Positions 10,245 through 18,177 of a stretch of DNA of 34,880 bases are shown here, piece by piece; within the stretch, counting starts at the first letter, position 1, and every line of letters begins with the position of its first letter. This DNA is from CAZCGA01 sp964498075 (lineage in GTDB: Bacteria > Desulfobacterota > Binatia > HRBIN30), in contig CAZCGA010000061.1 in the NCBI GenBank assembly GCA_964498075.1, positions 1 through 34,880 of the forward strand, given 5' to 3'. The notes below the pieces were generated by a model that was given only the letters and a program-made list of their open reading frames with translations, was not told where the DNA came from and searched no databases. The position numbers were made by a program, and so were the translations under genes.

Positions 10245-10879
10245 TGCGGATGGCCGTCGTCTGCGAGCATAAGATGCGCGAACGGATGCCGCGCCTGCCG
10301 GTATCGTTCCGACAAGTTCCTTAGATCCAGCAGCATGAGGTTGTGCCGTTCATCGCCCATCCCGGAGTGTCGAAAACTTCGTCCTTCGATCACCTCGAAC
10401 AGCAGAAACCGGTAGATTGCTTCGATCGATGGTTTAGAAGCCAGAACGAAGTGGGAGAAGCGTTGTCGTCGCGCAAGCCCGAACGCGAAGTTGAATAACG
10501 CCACGTGGACAGAGCTGGAAATTGTCCGAAGGTGCGGAAGCACGCAGAATCGATTGAGCTCCGCAGGCCAGCTGTTTGCCGGGAGAATGTCTTCAATACT
10601 GACGAATTTCTCGACCTCAAAGGGCCGGGCTTCCGGACCAACGATACGCAGCGAAGCTACCGCGCTTCCGTCTCCCGTCCGTACGACGCAGATCACCGCC
10701 TGCGCGTCGAATTCATCCTGCGCGGAATTCCACTTGTACCCGAGCTCTTCGCAATAGACTTGGTACCTCACGCTCAGGGCGTCGACCCTGTCCGCATCCG
10801 TCCCTGGAGTGATGAGCCAACCGGGCTTGCCCTCTGTAAGCGATATGCTCCAAGTCTGCGCACTAGCACTCATCGGCAT
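10241..10879 (-). CDS. N-acyl amino acid synthase / exosortase-associated autoinducer-synthase-like acyltransferase (FeeM type)
   Basis: This 212-residue GNAT-fold protein resembles acyl-homoserine-lactone synthases, FeeM N-acyl amino acid synthases and the PEP-CTERM-associated acyltransferase family. The hallmark is the N-terminal VRYQVYCEELGY block (residues 37-48). Also present are AVASLRIV, ELNRFCVLP and a C-terminal half of mixed helices and strands. Known FeeM enzymes join an ACP-bound long-chain fatty acid to an amino acid, and an ACP gene starts just across the divergent promoter region. I chose the ATG at 10879 because GAAGG lies four bases upstream; a second ATG at 10873 is possible. 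The frame stays open to 11158, but that extension is antisense to the ACP gene and unlike the family. The stop overlaps the sensor kinase start. The acyl acceptor is unknown. Confidence 0.8.
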   Translation of the reverse strand: MPMSASAQTWSISLTEGKPGWLITPGTDADRVDALSVRYQVYCEELGYKWNSAQDEFDAQAVICVVRTGDGSAVASLRIVGPEARPFEVEKFVSIEDILPANSWPAELNRFCVLPHLRTISSSVHVALFNFAFGLARRQRFSHFVLASKPSIEAIYRFLLFEVIEGRSFRHSGMGDERHNLMLLDLRNLSERYRQARHPFAHLMLADDGHPQ

Positions 10880-10907
10880 GGAGCCTTCGTGGGCGAGCGC
10901 TTCGCGC

Positions 10908-10937
10908 TTGACTTCCCCCCTGCCATGCCCGTACTTT
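10908..10937 (+). promoter_or_regulatory. Weak sigma70-like promoter candidate for the ACP operon
   Basis: TTGACT (10908-10913) is followed after 18 bases by TACTTT (10932-10937). The -35 is good, but the -10 matches only three of six consensus positions. It lies in the divergent region between the acyltransferase and the ACP gene. No convincing sigma54 site was found in this region on either strand, so how the synthesis genes are controlled is unclear. Confidence 0.25.
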
Positions 10938-10991
10938 CGCTGAACGTTGGCCTTGGAGTCAAGCGCAGGCGGGAGGACGAGACGTTTGGAG

Positions 10992-11267
10992 ATGCAGCAC
11001 GGGCGGCGCGTTCCAACACGCGCGGAAGTCACGGAACGTTTGACGTGCCTGATAAACGAGATCGCGAAGATCCCGAAGGAACTCATTACGGAAGGGGCAA
11101 CGGTCGACGAGGATCTCCAGATGCAGTCCATCGCGTTTGTCGAACTCCAAGTCGCCATCGAAGACGAGTACCAGATTCAGATCGATCCCATCCGGGTCGT
11201 GGAGGTCAACGAGTTCGGCGCCATTGTCGACTACGTATACCAGTGCGCCGCCAACGGGACGGAATGA
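10992..11267 (+). CDS. Acyl carrier protein (FeeL-like) with atypical QSI attachment motif
   Basis: A small 91-residue acidic protein with the four-helix carrier-protein pattern. The phosphopantetheine serine is best placed at Ser46 in LQMQSIAFVELQ, where typical ACPs read DSLxxVEL; the preceding Asp is replaced by Gln. The second helix (VELQVAIEDEYQIQI) is characteristic. ATG at 10992 has GGAG directly before it and GGGAGG about 16 bases upstream; a TTG at 10947 in the same frame is a less likely start. The stop overlaps the ATG of the following acyl-CoA dehydrogenase (ATGA). In the eDNA 'fee' system an ACP (FeeL) feeds acyl groups to the N-acyl amino acid synthase FeeM. The same partnership is inferred here from the divergent neighbour. 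Confidence 0.78.
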   Translation: MQHGRRVPTRAEVTERLTCLINEIAKIPKELITEGATVDEDLQMQSIAFVELQVAIEDEYQIQIDPIRVVEVNEFGAIVDYVYQCAANGTE

Positions 11268-12406
11268 GTCTCTTCTCAAAGGACCACGAGGTCTTTCGCA
11301 CCCGAGTTCGTTCCTTCGTCGAAACGCGGCTCACCCCCCACGCCGATGAATGGGAGCGGCAGGGAGGCTTTCCCGTGACTGTCATTCGCGACTTCGGGCG
11401 GGAAGGCTTCCTCGGCCTGACTCACGGCCGCCAGTTCGGGGGCCAAGAACTGGACTTTGGTTACAACGTGGTCCTGGCGGAAGAACTCCCGCGCTCGAGG
11501 ATGATGGGGCTAACCTTGAGCATCATTGCTCAGACCAACATCTTTCCGCCGCTGCTTGCGCGACTCGGGACCGAAGAGCAGAAGGAAGAATTTCTGGCGC
11601 CGGCCATCCGCGGAGAACAAATCGGCGGCGTGGCCTCCACCGAACCCAGCGGCGGCTCCGATATCGTTCGCGCCATCCAGTGCACCGCCGTTGACGACGG
11701 CGACTTCTGGGTGATTACGGGCGAGAAAAAATACATCACGAACGGGCCGATCGCTGACTTCCTGATCGTCGTCGTCCGCACTCGGCCCGAGTATGCGACC
11801 AATAGTCTCTCGCTCGTGATCGTGCCGACGGATACCCCTGGCTTTCGGGTGAAGGAGACCCTTCGCAAACTGGGCATGCACACGTCCCCAACGGGCTGGC
11901 TTGCCTTCGATAAGTGTCGCGTTCCGAAGCGGTTCACGCTCGGCAAGCCGAACCTCGGCTACTTTTACGTTGCCCGCAACATTCTCGAAGAGCGACTGAT
12001 CGGGGGCGCCAGCGCAGTCTCGCTCGTCGCTATCGTGTTGCACGAAACCATCCGCTACCTTCAGGAGCGCGTGGCCTTCAACCACCCACTGTCTCAGCTG
12101 CAAGCTATTCGCCATCGCATTGCTGAAATGGCAGCCGAGATTGAGATGGCTAAACGCTTCGTACACTCGGTGTGCGAGAGTTACCGAGATGGGCGGGTGG
12201 AGGCCAAGGAGATCTGCATGATCAAGTTCCAGGTCCTCGAAATGGTCCAGCGCGTGATCGAACGCTGTCTGCAGTTGCACGGAGGCTACGGCTTCCTCGA
12301 AGAGAACTGGATCACGCGCGTTTTTCGAGATGCCCGCGTCCTCAGCATCGGAGGCGGCGCGTCGGAGCTTATGAAGGACTTGGTCGCCACCTACTTACGG
12401 TTGTGA
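11264..12406 (+). CDS. Acyl-CoA (or acyl-ACP) dehydrogenase, LCAD/IVD-type catalytic base
   Basis: A 380-residue flavoprotein of the acyl-CoA dehydrogenase fold that would insert an alpha,beta double bond into an acyl thioester. Family blocks seen are ASTEPSGGSDI, GEKKYITNGPIADF, RVAFNHPLSQLQAIRHRIAEM and QLHGGYGFLEE. At the place where medium-chain enzymes carry the catalytic Glu (IYEGT), this protein reads IGGGA (Gly364). A Glu in ILEERL (Glu243) sits where long-chain and isovaleryl enzymes keep their base, so the enzyme is probably active. The ATG overlaps the ACP stop by four bases, suggesting co-translation and perhaps an ACP-bound rather than CoA-bound substrate. The longer open frame upstream of the ATG covers the ACP gene and is not coding. 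Confidence 0.88.
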   Translation: MSLFSKDHEVFRTRVRSFVETRLTPHADEWERQGGFPVTVIRDFGREGFLGLTHGRQFGGQELDFGYNVVLAEELPRSRMMGLTLSIIAQTNIFPPLLARLGTEEQKEEFLAPAIRGEQIGGVASTEPSGGSDIVRAIQCTAVDDGDFWVITGEKKYITNGPIADFLIVVVRTRPEYATNSLSLVIVPTDTPGFRVKETLRKLGMHTSPTGWLAFDKCRVPKRFTLGKPNLGYFYVARNILEERLIGGASAVSLVAIVLHETIRYLQERVAFNHPLSQLQAIRHRIAEMAAEIEMAKRFVHSVCESYRDGRVEAKEICMIKFQVLEMVQRVIERCLQLHGGYGFLEENWITRVFRDARVLSIGGGASELMKDLVATYLRL

Positions 12407-12424
12407 GCGGGCTCTGGGTGGCGC

Positions 12425-13663
12425 GTGCGACGAGTGTTCATCAGCGGCATTGGGATCGTCGGGCCGACGGGGGTCGGTGTCCCGTCGTTCTGGCAATCGG
12501 TGCTAGAAGGCCGCTCGGGCGTCGGCGGCATCACGCGTTTCGATCCAACGTCGTATGCCTGCCAGATCGGAGGTGAGGTCCGAGATCTCAGCTACGAGGA
12601 GGTGCTCGATCCGCGGAAGCTGCGCACCACCACGCACGTGACACGACTCGCCCTGGCGGCAGCGGAGTTCGCCTTGCGGGACGCGCGCCTGTCGGCACAG
12701 TGGTATCCACCCGAGGTGGTCGGCGTGACCATCGGCACGGCGCTTGGTGGCTGGAGTGAGGCGGCTCAGCAACACAGCATCCTGCTCGAGCGCGGCGCCC
12801 GACGGGTGAACCCATTCGTCGCCAACGGCACACCGAACCATGTACCCGGTGCTGAAGTGGCAAGCGCGGTGGGCGCGCGGGGTACACAGCTGACCTTTTC
12901 CAGCGGCTGCCCAGCTAGCCTGCAAGCGATCTCCCACGCTGCCGCCCTCATCGCCGACGGCGAGGTGGACATGTGCCTCGCAGGGGGCACTGAGAGTCCC
13001 CTGATTCCCATGGTCGTCGCCGGCATGGGCCGCACGCAGGAGCTGTCGACCCGCAACGACGACCCGGAACACGCCTCGCGCCCATTCGATCGCGACCACG
13101 ACGGCATGGTCCTCAGCGAGGGGAGCTGTATCCTCGTGCTCGAGACAATGGAGCACGTTGCTCGGCGCGGTGGCCATGCCTACGCCGAAGTGCTGGGGGC
13201 GGCGGCCTCGTGCGACGCCAACGGATTGTATGGCTTCGATCCCTCCGGCGAGCCGGCGGCCCGCGCCATTCATCGGGCCCTCGGCCGCAGCGGCCTCGTC
13301 CCCACTGACATCGACTACGTCTGCGCCCACGCCAACTCCTCACCGGCGTTCGATCGCAAGGAGACCCAGGTCATCAAGACGGCCTTCGGCGAATGCGCCG
13401 CACGACTGCCGGTGAGTTCGATCAAGGGCGTCATCGGCCATCCCTTTGGGGCCTCCGGCGCATTCCAGGTTGCCGCAACCGCACTGGCACTGCAGCACCA
13501 GCTGATCCCACCAACGCACAACCTGCAGGTCCCAGACCCCGAGTGCGACCTCGACTACGTCCCCGGTCAGCCGCGGCCGGCCCGGCTCCGCCGCGCTCTG
13601 GTGACCAGCTACGGCTACGGCGGGCTCAACGCGTATCTCGTGCTCGCCGCTCCCGAGACGTAA
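12425..13663 (+). CDS. Beta-ketoacyl-ACP synthase, FabF-like but divergent
   Basis: A 412-residue thiolase-fold condensing enzyme. The N-terminus VFISGIGIVGPTGVG and the C-terminus VTSYGYGGLNAYLVL are typical of KAS I/II. The catalytic Cys162 lies in SSGCPASLQA (usually TACAS/G). His302 lies in CAHANSSPAFD (usually AHGTST), Lys334 in SIKGV and His339 in GHPFGASG. The Cys-His-His set is therefore intact, but the sequence around it departs from housekeeping FabF, suggesting a specialised substrate. Starts are GTG (12425 or 12434), 18 bases or more after the dehydrogenase stop, without a strong ribosome site. With the ACP and dehydrogenase it forms a three-gene acyl-modifying operon. It could extend or tailor the acyl chain used by the divergent N-acyltransferase. 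Confidence 0.87.
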   Translation: MRRVFISGIGIVGPTGVGVPSFWQSVLEGRSGVGGITRFDPTSYACQIGGEVRDLSYEEVLDPRKLRTTTHVTRLALAAAEFALRDARLSAQWYPPEVVGVTIGTALGGWSEAAQQHSILLERGARRVNPFVANGTPNHVPGAEVASAVGARGTQLTFSSGCPASLQAISHAAALIADGEVDMCLAGGTESPLIPMVVAGMGRTQELSTRNDDPEHASRPFDRDHDGMVLSEGSCILVLETMEHVARRGGHAYAEVLGAAASCDANGLYGFDPSGEPAARAIHRALGRSGLVPTDIDYVCAHANSSPAFDRKETQVIKTAFGECAARLPVSSIKGVIGHPFGASGAFQVAATALALQHQLIPPTHNLQVPDPECDLDYVPGQPRPARLRRALVTSYGYGGLNAYLVLAAPET

Positions 13664-13675
13664 CCCGCACGCGCT

Positions 13676-14857
13676 TCACAGCAGCCGCGCCGTCGCGATG
13701 CGGTGAATCTCGTTCGTCCCCTCGAAGATCTGCATCAGCTTCGCGTCGCGTACCAACTTGCTCACCGGGTGGCCTCCCGCCAGCGCCTCCCGACCGATGA
13801 TCTGCAGCGCATCGTCGACCAGCCGCACGCACGCATCGGAGGCGAACACCTTTGCCATCGCTGCGAGCTTCAGGTTGGGAGCGCCGCGCAACTTCCCGGT
13901 CGTCGGGTCGCGCCGCTGGTCATTCTCCCACAACGCACGCCACACCAGATTGCGCGCCGCCTCCACGGTCGTGGCCATGTCGAACAGCCGCATTGCCACG
14001 CCCTGGTCTTCGAGCAAAGACGGCTTGACGCGACGTGCATGGCCGAGAGCGAGCTCGGTAGCCTGCCGCGCCACACCGACACAGACGGCGGCCACGAGCG
14101 GGGTGGAAGACGAGATGGTCTGCGCGAGTCCGATGCCGCCGAGCCCCTCGGGACCGAGGAGATTGTCCGCCGGCACCGCCGCGTCCTCGAAAATCACCTC
14201 CGCGGCCGGGCACGCCCGTTGCCCCATCTTGTTCTCCACCTTGCCGACCCGCACCCCGTCGCCGGCGTCGACGGCGAAGAACGACAGCCCACCAATCGCC
14301 CCCTTGGTGGGATGGGTGCGCGCCAACACCGAGTAGAGCCGCGCCACGCTGCCGTTCGAGATGAAGCGCTTGCTGCCGGAAAGCACGTACGTGTCCCCGT
14401 CACGCCGGGCACGCAGTTGGACCCCGTACTGCGGATCACCGGAGGCCGCAGCCGAGCCCGCCGCGGACTCGGTGACCGCAAAGGCGCACAGGAACCGTCC
14501 ACTGTCATCCCCGGTAATGCGACGGAGCACCCGTTGCTTCTGCTCCTCGCTCCCTATCAACACGATCGGTCCCGTACCGAGCACGGAGGCGCCGAACACC
14601 GTCGCGATCCCCGCGCACGCCGCTCCCAGCTCTTCGAGAACCAGCCCCGCAGAGAGGTGGTCGAACCCGCCGCCCCCGTAGGTCGCGGGGATCAACATCG
14701 TCGTCAGGCCGGCACGCACCCCCTTCTCGATGACATCCCAGGGAAAGCACTCCTCACGGTCGACCGCTGCGGCGACCGGGGCGATGTACGTCTCGGCGAA
14801 CTCGCGTGCCCACGCTTGGCGCGTGCGCTGCTCGTCAGACAGCTCGAAGGCAATCAC
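13676..14857 (-). CDS. Acyl-CoA dehydrogenase (canonical catalytic Glu)
   Basis: A 393-residue acyl-CoA dehydrogenase. The N-terminus FELSDEQRTRQAW and the blocks YGGGGFDHLS, AVTESAAGS and SGSKRFISNG match the family. The C-terminus carries the catalytic base in IFEGTNEIHR (Glu379). I set the start at GTG 14857 because AGGAAG lies six bases before it and the product then begins like other family members; the open frame runs upstream to 14932, into the exporter gene. It follows the MMPL exporter by 19 bases and is probably in its operon. It converges on the ketoacyl synthase with only 12 bases between the stops. The substrate is not predictable from the sequence. Confidence 0.9.
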   Translation of the reverse strand: MIAFELSDEQRTRQAWAREFAETYIAPVAAAVDREECFPWDVIEKGVRAGLTTMLIPATYGGGGFDHLSAGLVLEELGAACAGIATVFGASVLGTGPIVLIGSEEQKQRVLRRITGDDSGRFLCAFAVTESAAGSAAASGDPQYGVQLRARRDGDTYVLSGSKRFISNGSVARLYSVLARTHPTKGAIGGLSFFAVDAGDGVRVGKVENKMGQRACPAAEVIFEDAAVPADNLLGPEGLGGIGLAQTISSSTPLVAAVCVGVARQATELALGHARRVKPSLLEDQGVAMRLFDMATTVEAARNLVWRALWENDQRRDPTTGKLRGAPNLKLAAMAKVFASDACVRLVDDALQIIGREALAGGHPVSKLVRDAKLMQIFEGTNEIHRIATARLL

Positions 14858-14876
14858 ACGCTGCTTCCTGATTGCG

Positions 14877-17268
14877 TCAGACCGCTCCCGCGGCGACGCG
14901 GCGCGGCGGACCATCGCCGGCGACCAGAGCACCGGCCGGCTGCAGGAACCGCGGCCGCACCAGCAACGCCAGAGACGGGATCACGGTCAGCGTTGCCACC
15001 GCGCTCATCGCCACGATCACCGCAGTCAGCACGCCCAGCCGCGTCCAGATGCTGAAGCCGGCAAAGGGCAAGACCATATAGCCCAAGGCGACGGCCGAGG
15101 AGACGAAGAAGATCGCTTTGCCGGAGGTGCGCAGGCTCACACGAATAGCCGCCGCCGGCGACGCCGTCAGGGCCATCTCCTCGCGGATGCGAAAGATGAG
15201 ATAGATGGCGAAGTCCGCTCCGATGCTCACCCCCATCGCGGTGATCGCCGCCGTCGTCATGTCGAGCCAAGTATGCGACCATCCCATGATCCCCAGGTTC
15301 ACCACGACCGCCGCACCGAGCGGCAACAGCACGAACAGCCCGCCGACGAGGGACCGCAACACCAGCGCGGAGAGCACCAGAATGATCACCCCGACTTGCA
15401 CCATGTTGACGATCTTCTCGTGCACGACGATGTCATTCATCGCGGTCTGCACGCCGAGGGTACCTCCGGCGATTCCCAGCGTCACCGGGAGACCGCGGAA
15501 GCGGCGCTCGGCATAGTACTGGATGCGGCCGAGCAGCTGGCGGGAAAAGGCGGCGCTGTCCGTCTTGCTAAGGCCGCGAATCACCGCCCGCTGGTAGTCG
15601 GCATCGACGAAAGCGCTCAGCCCGTCCGGCCCCGCCGACATGCTGTAGAGAAACAAGTATTGGCCGATCAGGCGCGGGTTGTCCGGGATGGCGTAGAAGG
15701 CCGGATTGCCGTTCTTCGCGCGCGGCTCGTCGCGCGGCACGGCAACGCCGCCCGGAAACGGCGCCGGCACGGGTGTGGGCGGCGGCGCAGGCCGCNNNNN
15801 NNNNNCCGATCGTCGGATCGCTCTCGATGAACGCCTGCAGGTCGGTCATGGCCTTGAGCACGTCGGGCTGCTGCAGCACGTTCTTCTCCTGACCCTCGAC
15901 GAGGATGCGCAACGACGCGGTACCGGGGAGCTTCTCGTTGAGCAATGCGTCGTCCTTGCGAACCTGCGTCGACGGCGCAAACCACAGGCGGAAGCTGTTG
16001 TCGACCTGAATGCCCAGCGCCCCCACCGCCGCGATGGCGACGACGCCGAGCACTGTACCGAGCACCGCACGCGGTCGTAACACGATGAGGTCCGCGAGCC
16101 GGTCGAGCCCGCGGTCGAGCCAGTGCGACTGGCCCTCGCGCAGCATCTCGCGTCGCTTCGGCGCCGGCAACATCGCCCGGCAGGCTGGGGTGAACGTCAT
16201 CTCGATGATCAACGCGCTGAGAATTCCGGACGCCAGCAACAGGCCGAACACGCGGACGCTGACGACCCCAAAGGTCGTCAGAGAGCCGAAGCCGGCCGAG
16301 GCAATCAGCCCGGCGGTCAGCATGACCGGGCCGACGGCGGTCACCGATCGGATCACCGCCTGCTCGTTGTCGCCGACGCGGGCGTACTCCTCGTAGTACC
16401 GCTTGAGAATCTGCACCGCGTGCCCGGCGGCGACGGCGAGGATAACCACCGGCGTGATCGCGCTCCACGTGTCCATCGGCTGGCCGATCGCTCCCATGAT
16501 GCCCAACGCCCACACGACGCTCAGCAACGCCGTGACCAGCGGCAGAAACATTGCCTGCAGCGTCCGGAAGGCTTCGTAGTGAATCAGCCCGATCACCACC
16601 ACGGCGATGGGAAACAGCACCTCGATCAACGCCGTGTAGCGGGTCAACACGGCACGCAGGATCGGCGCGCCGGCCAGGGCGATGCTCACGGCGGCGTCGC
16701 GCTCGGGTCCGACGATCTCGTCGATACGCTGGGCGATGGCCACATCGGTGAGCCGATCGTCGAACTCCGCGACGATCACCGTCGCCGAACCGTCCGCCGA
16801 CACCAACGCGCCATGGAACAGCTTGTCCTGTTGAATGGTGTCGCGCAGCTGGCGGATCTGCGCCGGGGTCGTCGGCGGTGTTTCCATCAAGGGATGGACA
16901 TCCATGCCGTCGGCACCGGCCACCACCGCTTTCACGTACGGCGCGGCGATGCTGAACAGGCTGGTGGGCACCACTCCGGGCGTACCGAGCAGGCCCTGCG
17001 TGATGCGGACGATCTTGCCGAGGACCTCGGGGGTGAAGATGTCACCCTGGTTCGCCACCACACCGATGATCGCGACGGCTTCGCCGCCGAACAAGTCGGA
17101 GATGCGATTCTGAATCTGCACGTACGGATGCTGTTGCGGCAGCGACGCGCGCCGGCGGATCTCGAGATGCACGTGCCGCAGCTGCGTTGCGAGCCCGGCG
17201 GTCACCGCAAGCACCATGATGACCACACCGAGACGATGGCGAACGACGAACCTGACGTAGCGTTCCAC
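14877..17268 (-). CDS. MMPL/RND-superfamily exporter (HAE3-like), interrupted by an assembly gap
   Basis: An inner-membrane RND transporter of roughly 790-830 residues. The N-terminal segment (17268-15806) has a first TM helix, a periplasmic loop, six or so TM segments and the start of the second periplasmic domain. After ten Ns the C-terminal segment (15795-14877) resumes with a Pro-rich stretch, AIPDNPRLIGQYLFLYSM and the last TM bundle (GVSIGADFAIYLIFRIREE). The two halves are in different frames only because the N run is a placeholder; family alignment would require some missing residues there. GTG at 17268 has AGGGAG six bases upstream. The family exports lipids, hopanoids or hydrophobic drugs. 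The acyl-CoA dehydrogenase downstream supports a lipid cargo, but that is inference. Confidence 0.85.
15796..15805. other. Assembly gap (ten Ns)
   Basis: A run of ten undetermined bases inside the MMPL exporter gene. The frame changes across it, so its length is a placeholder rather than a measurement. No biological frameshift should be inferred. Confidence 0.99.
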
Positions 17269-17312
17269 TACGACTCCCTACTGCACCGCGGCGATCGGAC
17301 GAGCAAACCGTG

Positions 17313-17341
17313 CCTATATTACGTTCGATTGGCGCTGACAA
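17313..17341 (-). promoter_or_regulatory. Sigma70-like promoter for the MMPL exporter operon
   Basis: On the minus strand TTGTCA (17341-17336) is separated by exactly 17 bases from TATAGG (17318-17313). These match the -35 and -10 consensus at five and four of six positions. Transcription would begin near 17306, giving a leader of about 38 bases with the AGGGAG ribosome site before GTG 17268. The surrounding sequence is noticeably AT-richer than its neighbours. Confidence 0.45.
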
Positions 17342-17424
17342 CCGAAATCAGCCGTCCGGGACCGGAGCGCTTGACCTGAGCCGCCACTCCGGCGCATGTA
17401 TCCGGCGCGGAGTATGGGGGTCGT

Positions 17425-18060
17425 ATGCTCACGGATGGCGAAGCCAAGGAACAGATCATTCAAATCACCAACGAGCTGTTTTCGATGGGCCTGTTGACCG
17501 CCACCGGCGGCAACATCAGCGCGCTGGCTTCGGACGGCGAGACGCTGTGGATCACCCCCAGCCAGATGTACAAGGGTGGGTTGACGCAGGACGATCTGGT
17601 GCACATCAAGCCGGACGGCATGGTCGTCGAAGGAACGCGGACGCCGTCGGTGGAGTATCAAATGCACGCCGCGGCGTACCGCGTGCGCCCCGGAACCACC
17701 GGCGCCGTGCACACCCACGCGCCGATCGCCACCGCCTTCGGCATCTGCAATCAGATCTTCCCGCCCATCAACACCGACGCCGTATTCCTCCGCGATACGG
17801 TGACCGTGCCGTGGCACATGCCCGGATCGAAGGAGCTGGCGGACGCGGTGGCGCTGGCGTTGCAGAAGAGCCGCGGGGCCATCCTGCAGAATCACGGCTT
17901 GATGACCGTGGGCGAGAACCTGCGCAAGGCCGCCACCCGCGCCATGATGCTCGAGGAAACCGCGAAGATCGTCCTCTATTGCAAGCAGTTCGGCGGCACC
18001 GTGTCGCTGCTGCCGGACGAGTGGGTGGAGCGCCTCGCTCCGCTCGCGGATTTCGTCTGA
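17425..18060 (+). CDS. Class II aldolase/adducin family protein (fuculose-phosphate aldolase-like)
   Basis: A 211-residue zinc-dependent aldolase-fold enzyme. The zinc ligands of the family are visible: His96 and His98 in VHTHAP and His157 in LQNHGLM. Glu77 in PSVEYQMH is the catalytic residue equivalent to that of FucA. The N-terminal LLTATGGNIS phosphate-binding region is also present. Possible activities include L-fuculose-phosphate or related sugar-phosphate aldolase, or methylthioribulose-phosphate dehydratase (MtnB), which shares the fold. A methylthioribose-phosphate isomerase gene lies 4 kb away (22192-23262), which makes the MtnB reading worth testing, though length and motifs do not decide it. 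The ATG is preceded by a G-rich stretch (TGGGGGTCGT). It is divergent from the exporter. Confidence 0.85.
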   Translation: MLTDGEAKEQIIQITNELFSMGLLTATGGNISALASDGETLWITPSQMYKGGLTQDDLVHIKPDGMVVEGTRTPSVEYQMHAAAYRVRPGTTGAVHTHAPIATAFGICNQIFPPINTDAVFLRDTVTVPWHMPGSKELADAVALALQKSRGAILQNHGLMTVGENLRKAATRAMMLEETAKIVLYCKQFGGTVSLLPDEWVERLAPLADFV

Positions 18061-18087
18061 CCGTAGCGCGCCGGCGTTTGCAGCTGC

Positions 18088-18118
18088 CGCCGCCGGAGGC
18101 TCAAAGCCCCCGGCGGCG
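18088..18118 (+). terminator. GC-rich hairpin after the aldolase gene
   Basis: CGCCGCCGG (18088-18096) pairs perfectly with CCGGCGGCG (18110-18118). GGCT/AGCC continue the stem inside, with a three-base loop. It sits 28 bases after the aldolase stop and before the polymerase gene. There is no T-tract, so it may be a terminator-like or mRNA-stabilising hairpin rather than a classical intrinsic terminator. Confidence 0.4.
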
Positions 18119-18161
18119 CGCGACACCACACGGCGAGGCGGCCGGGACTCCCCCGGCGGCC

Positions 18162-18170
18162 TGCTATAGT
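18162..18170 (+). promoter_or_regulatory. Extended -10 promoter for DNA polymerase B
   Basis: TGCTATAGT fits the extended -10 form TGnTATAAT with one mismatch. No good -35 is visible. The predicted start of transcription, about seven bases downstream, falls at or next to the ATG at 18178. This would give a leaderless message, or a leader of about 12 bases if ATG 18190 is used. Confidence 0.35.
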
Positions 18171-18177
18171 GCAGAGC

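Noticed and set aside
10880..10991. Sigma54 promoter in the divergent synthesis/sensing region
   Set aside because: GG-N10-GC spacing occurs at about 10892, but the flanking bases do not match the consensus; likely chance in GC-rich DNA.
10880..11158. N-terminal extension of the acyltransferase frame
   Set aside because: It is antisense to the ACP gene, unlike the family, and a ribosome site precedes ATG 10879.
10505..11263. Upstream extension of the first acyl-CoA dehydrogenase frame
   Set aside because: It runs antisense to the acyltransferase and over the ACP gene in another frame; the family-typical start is ATG 11264.
13703..15055. 450-codon plus-strand open frame under the acyl-CoA dehydrogenase
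   Set aside because: The opposite strand encodes a dehydrogenase with its catalytic motif and ribosome site.
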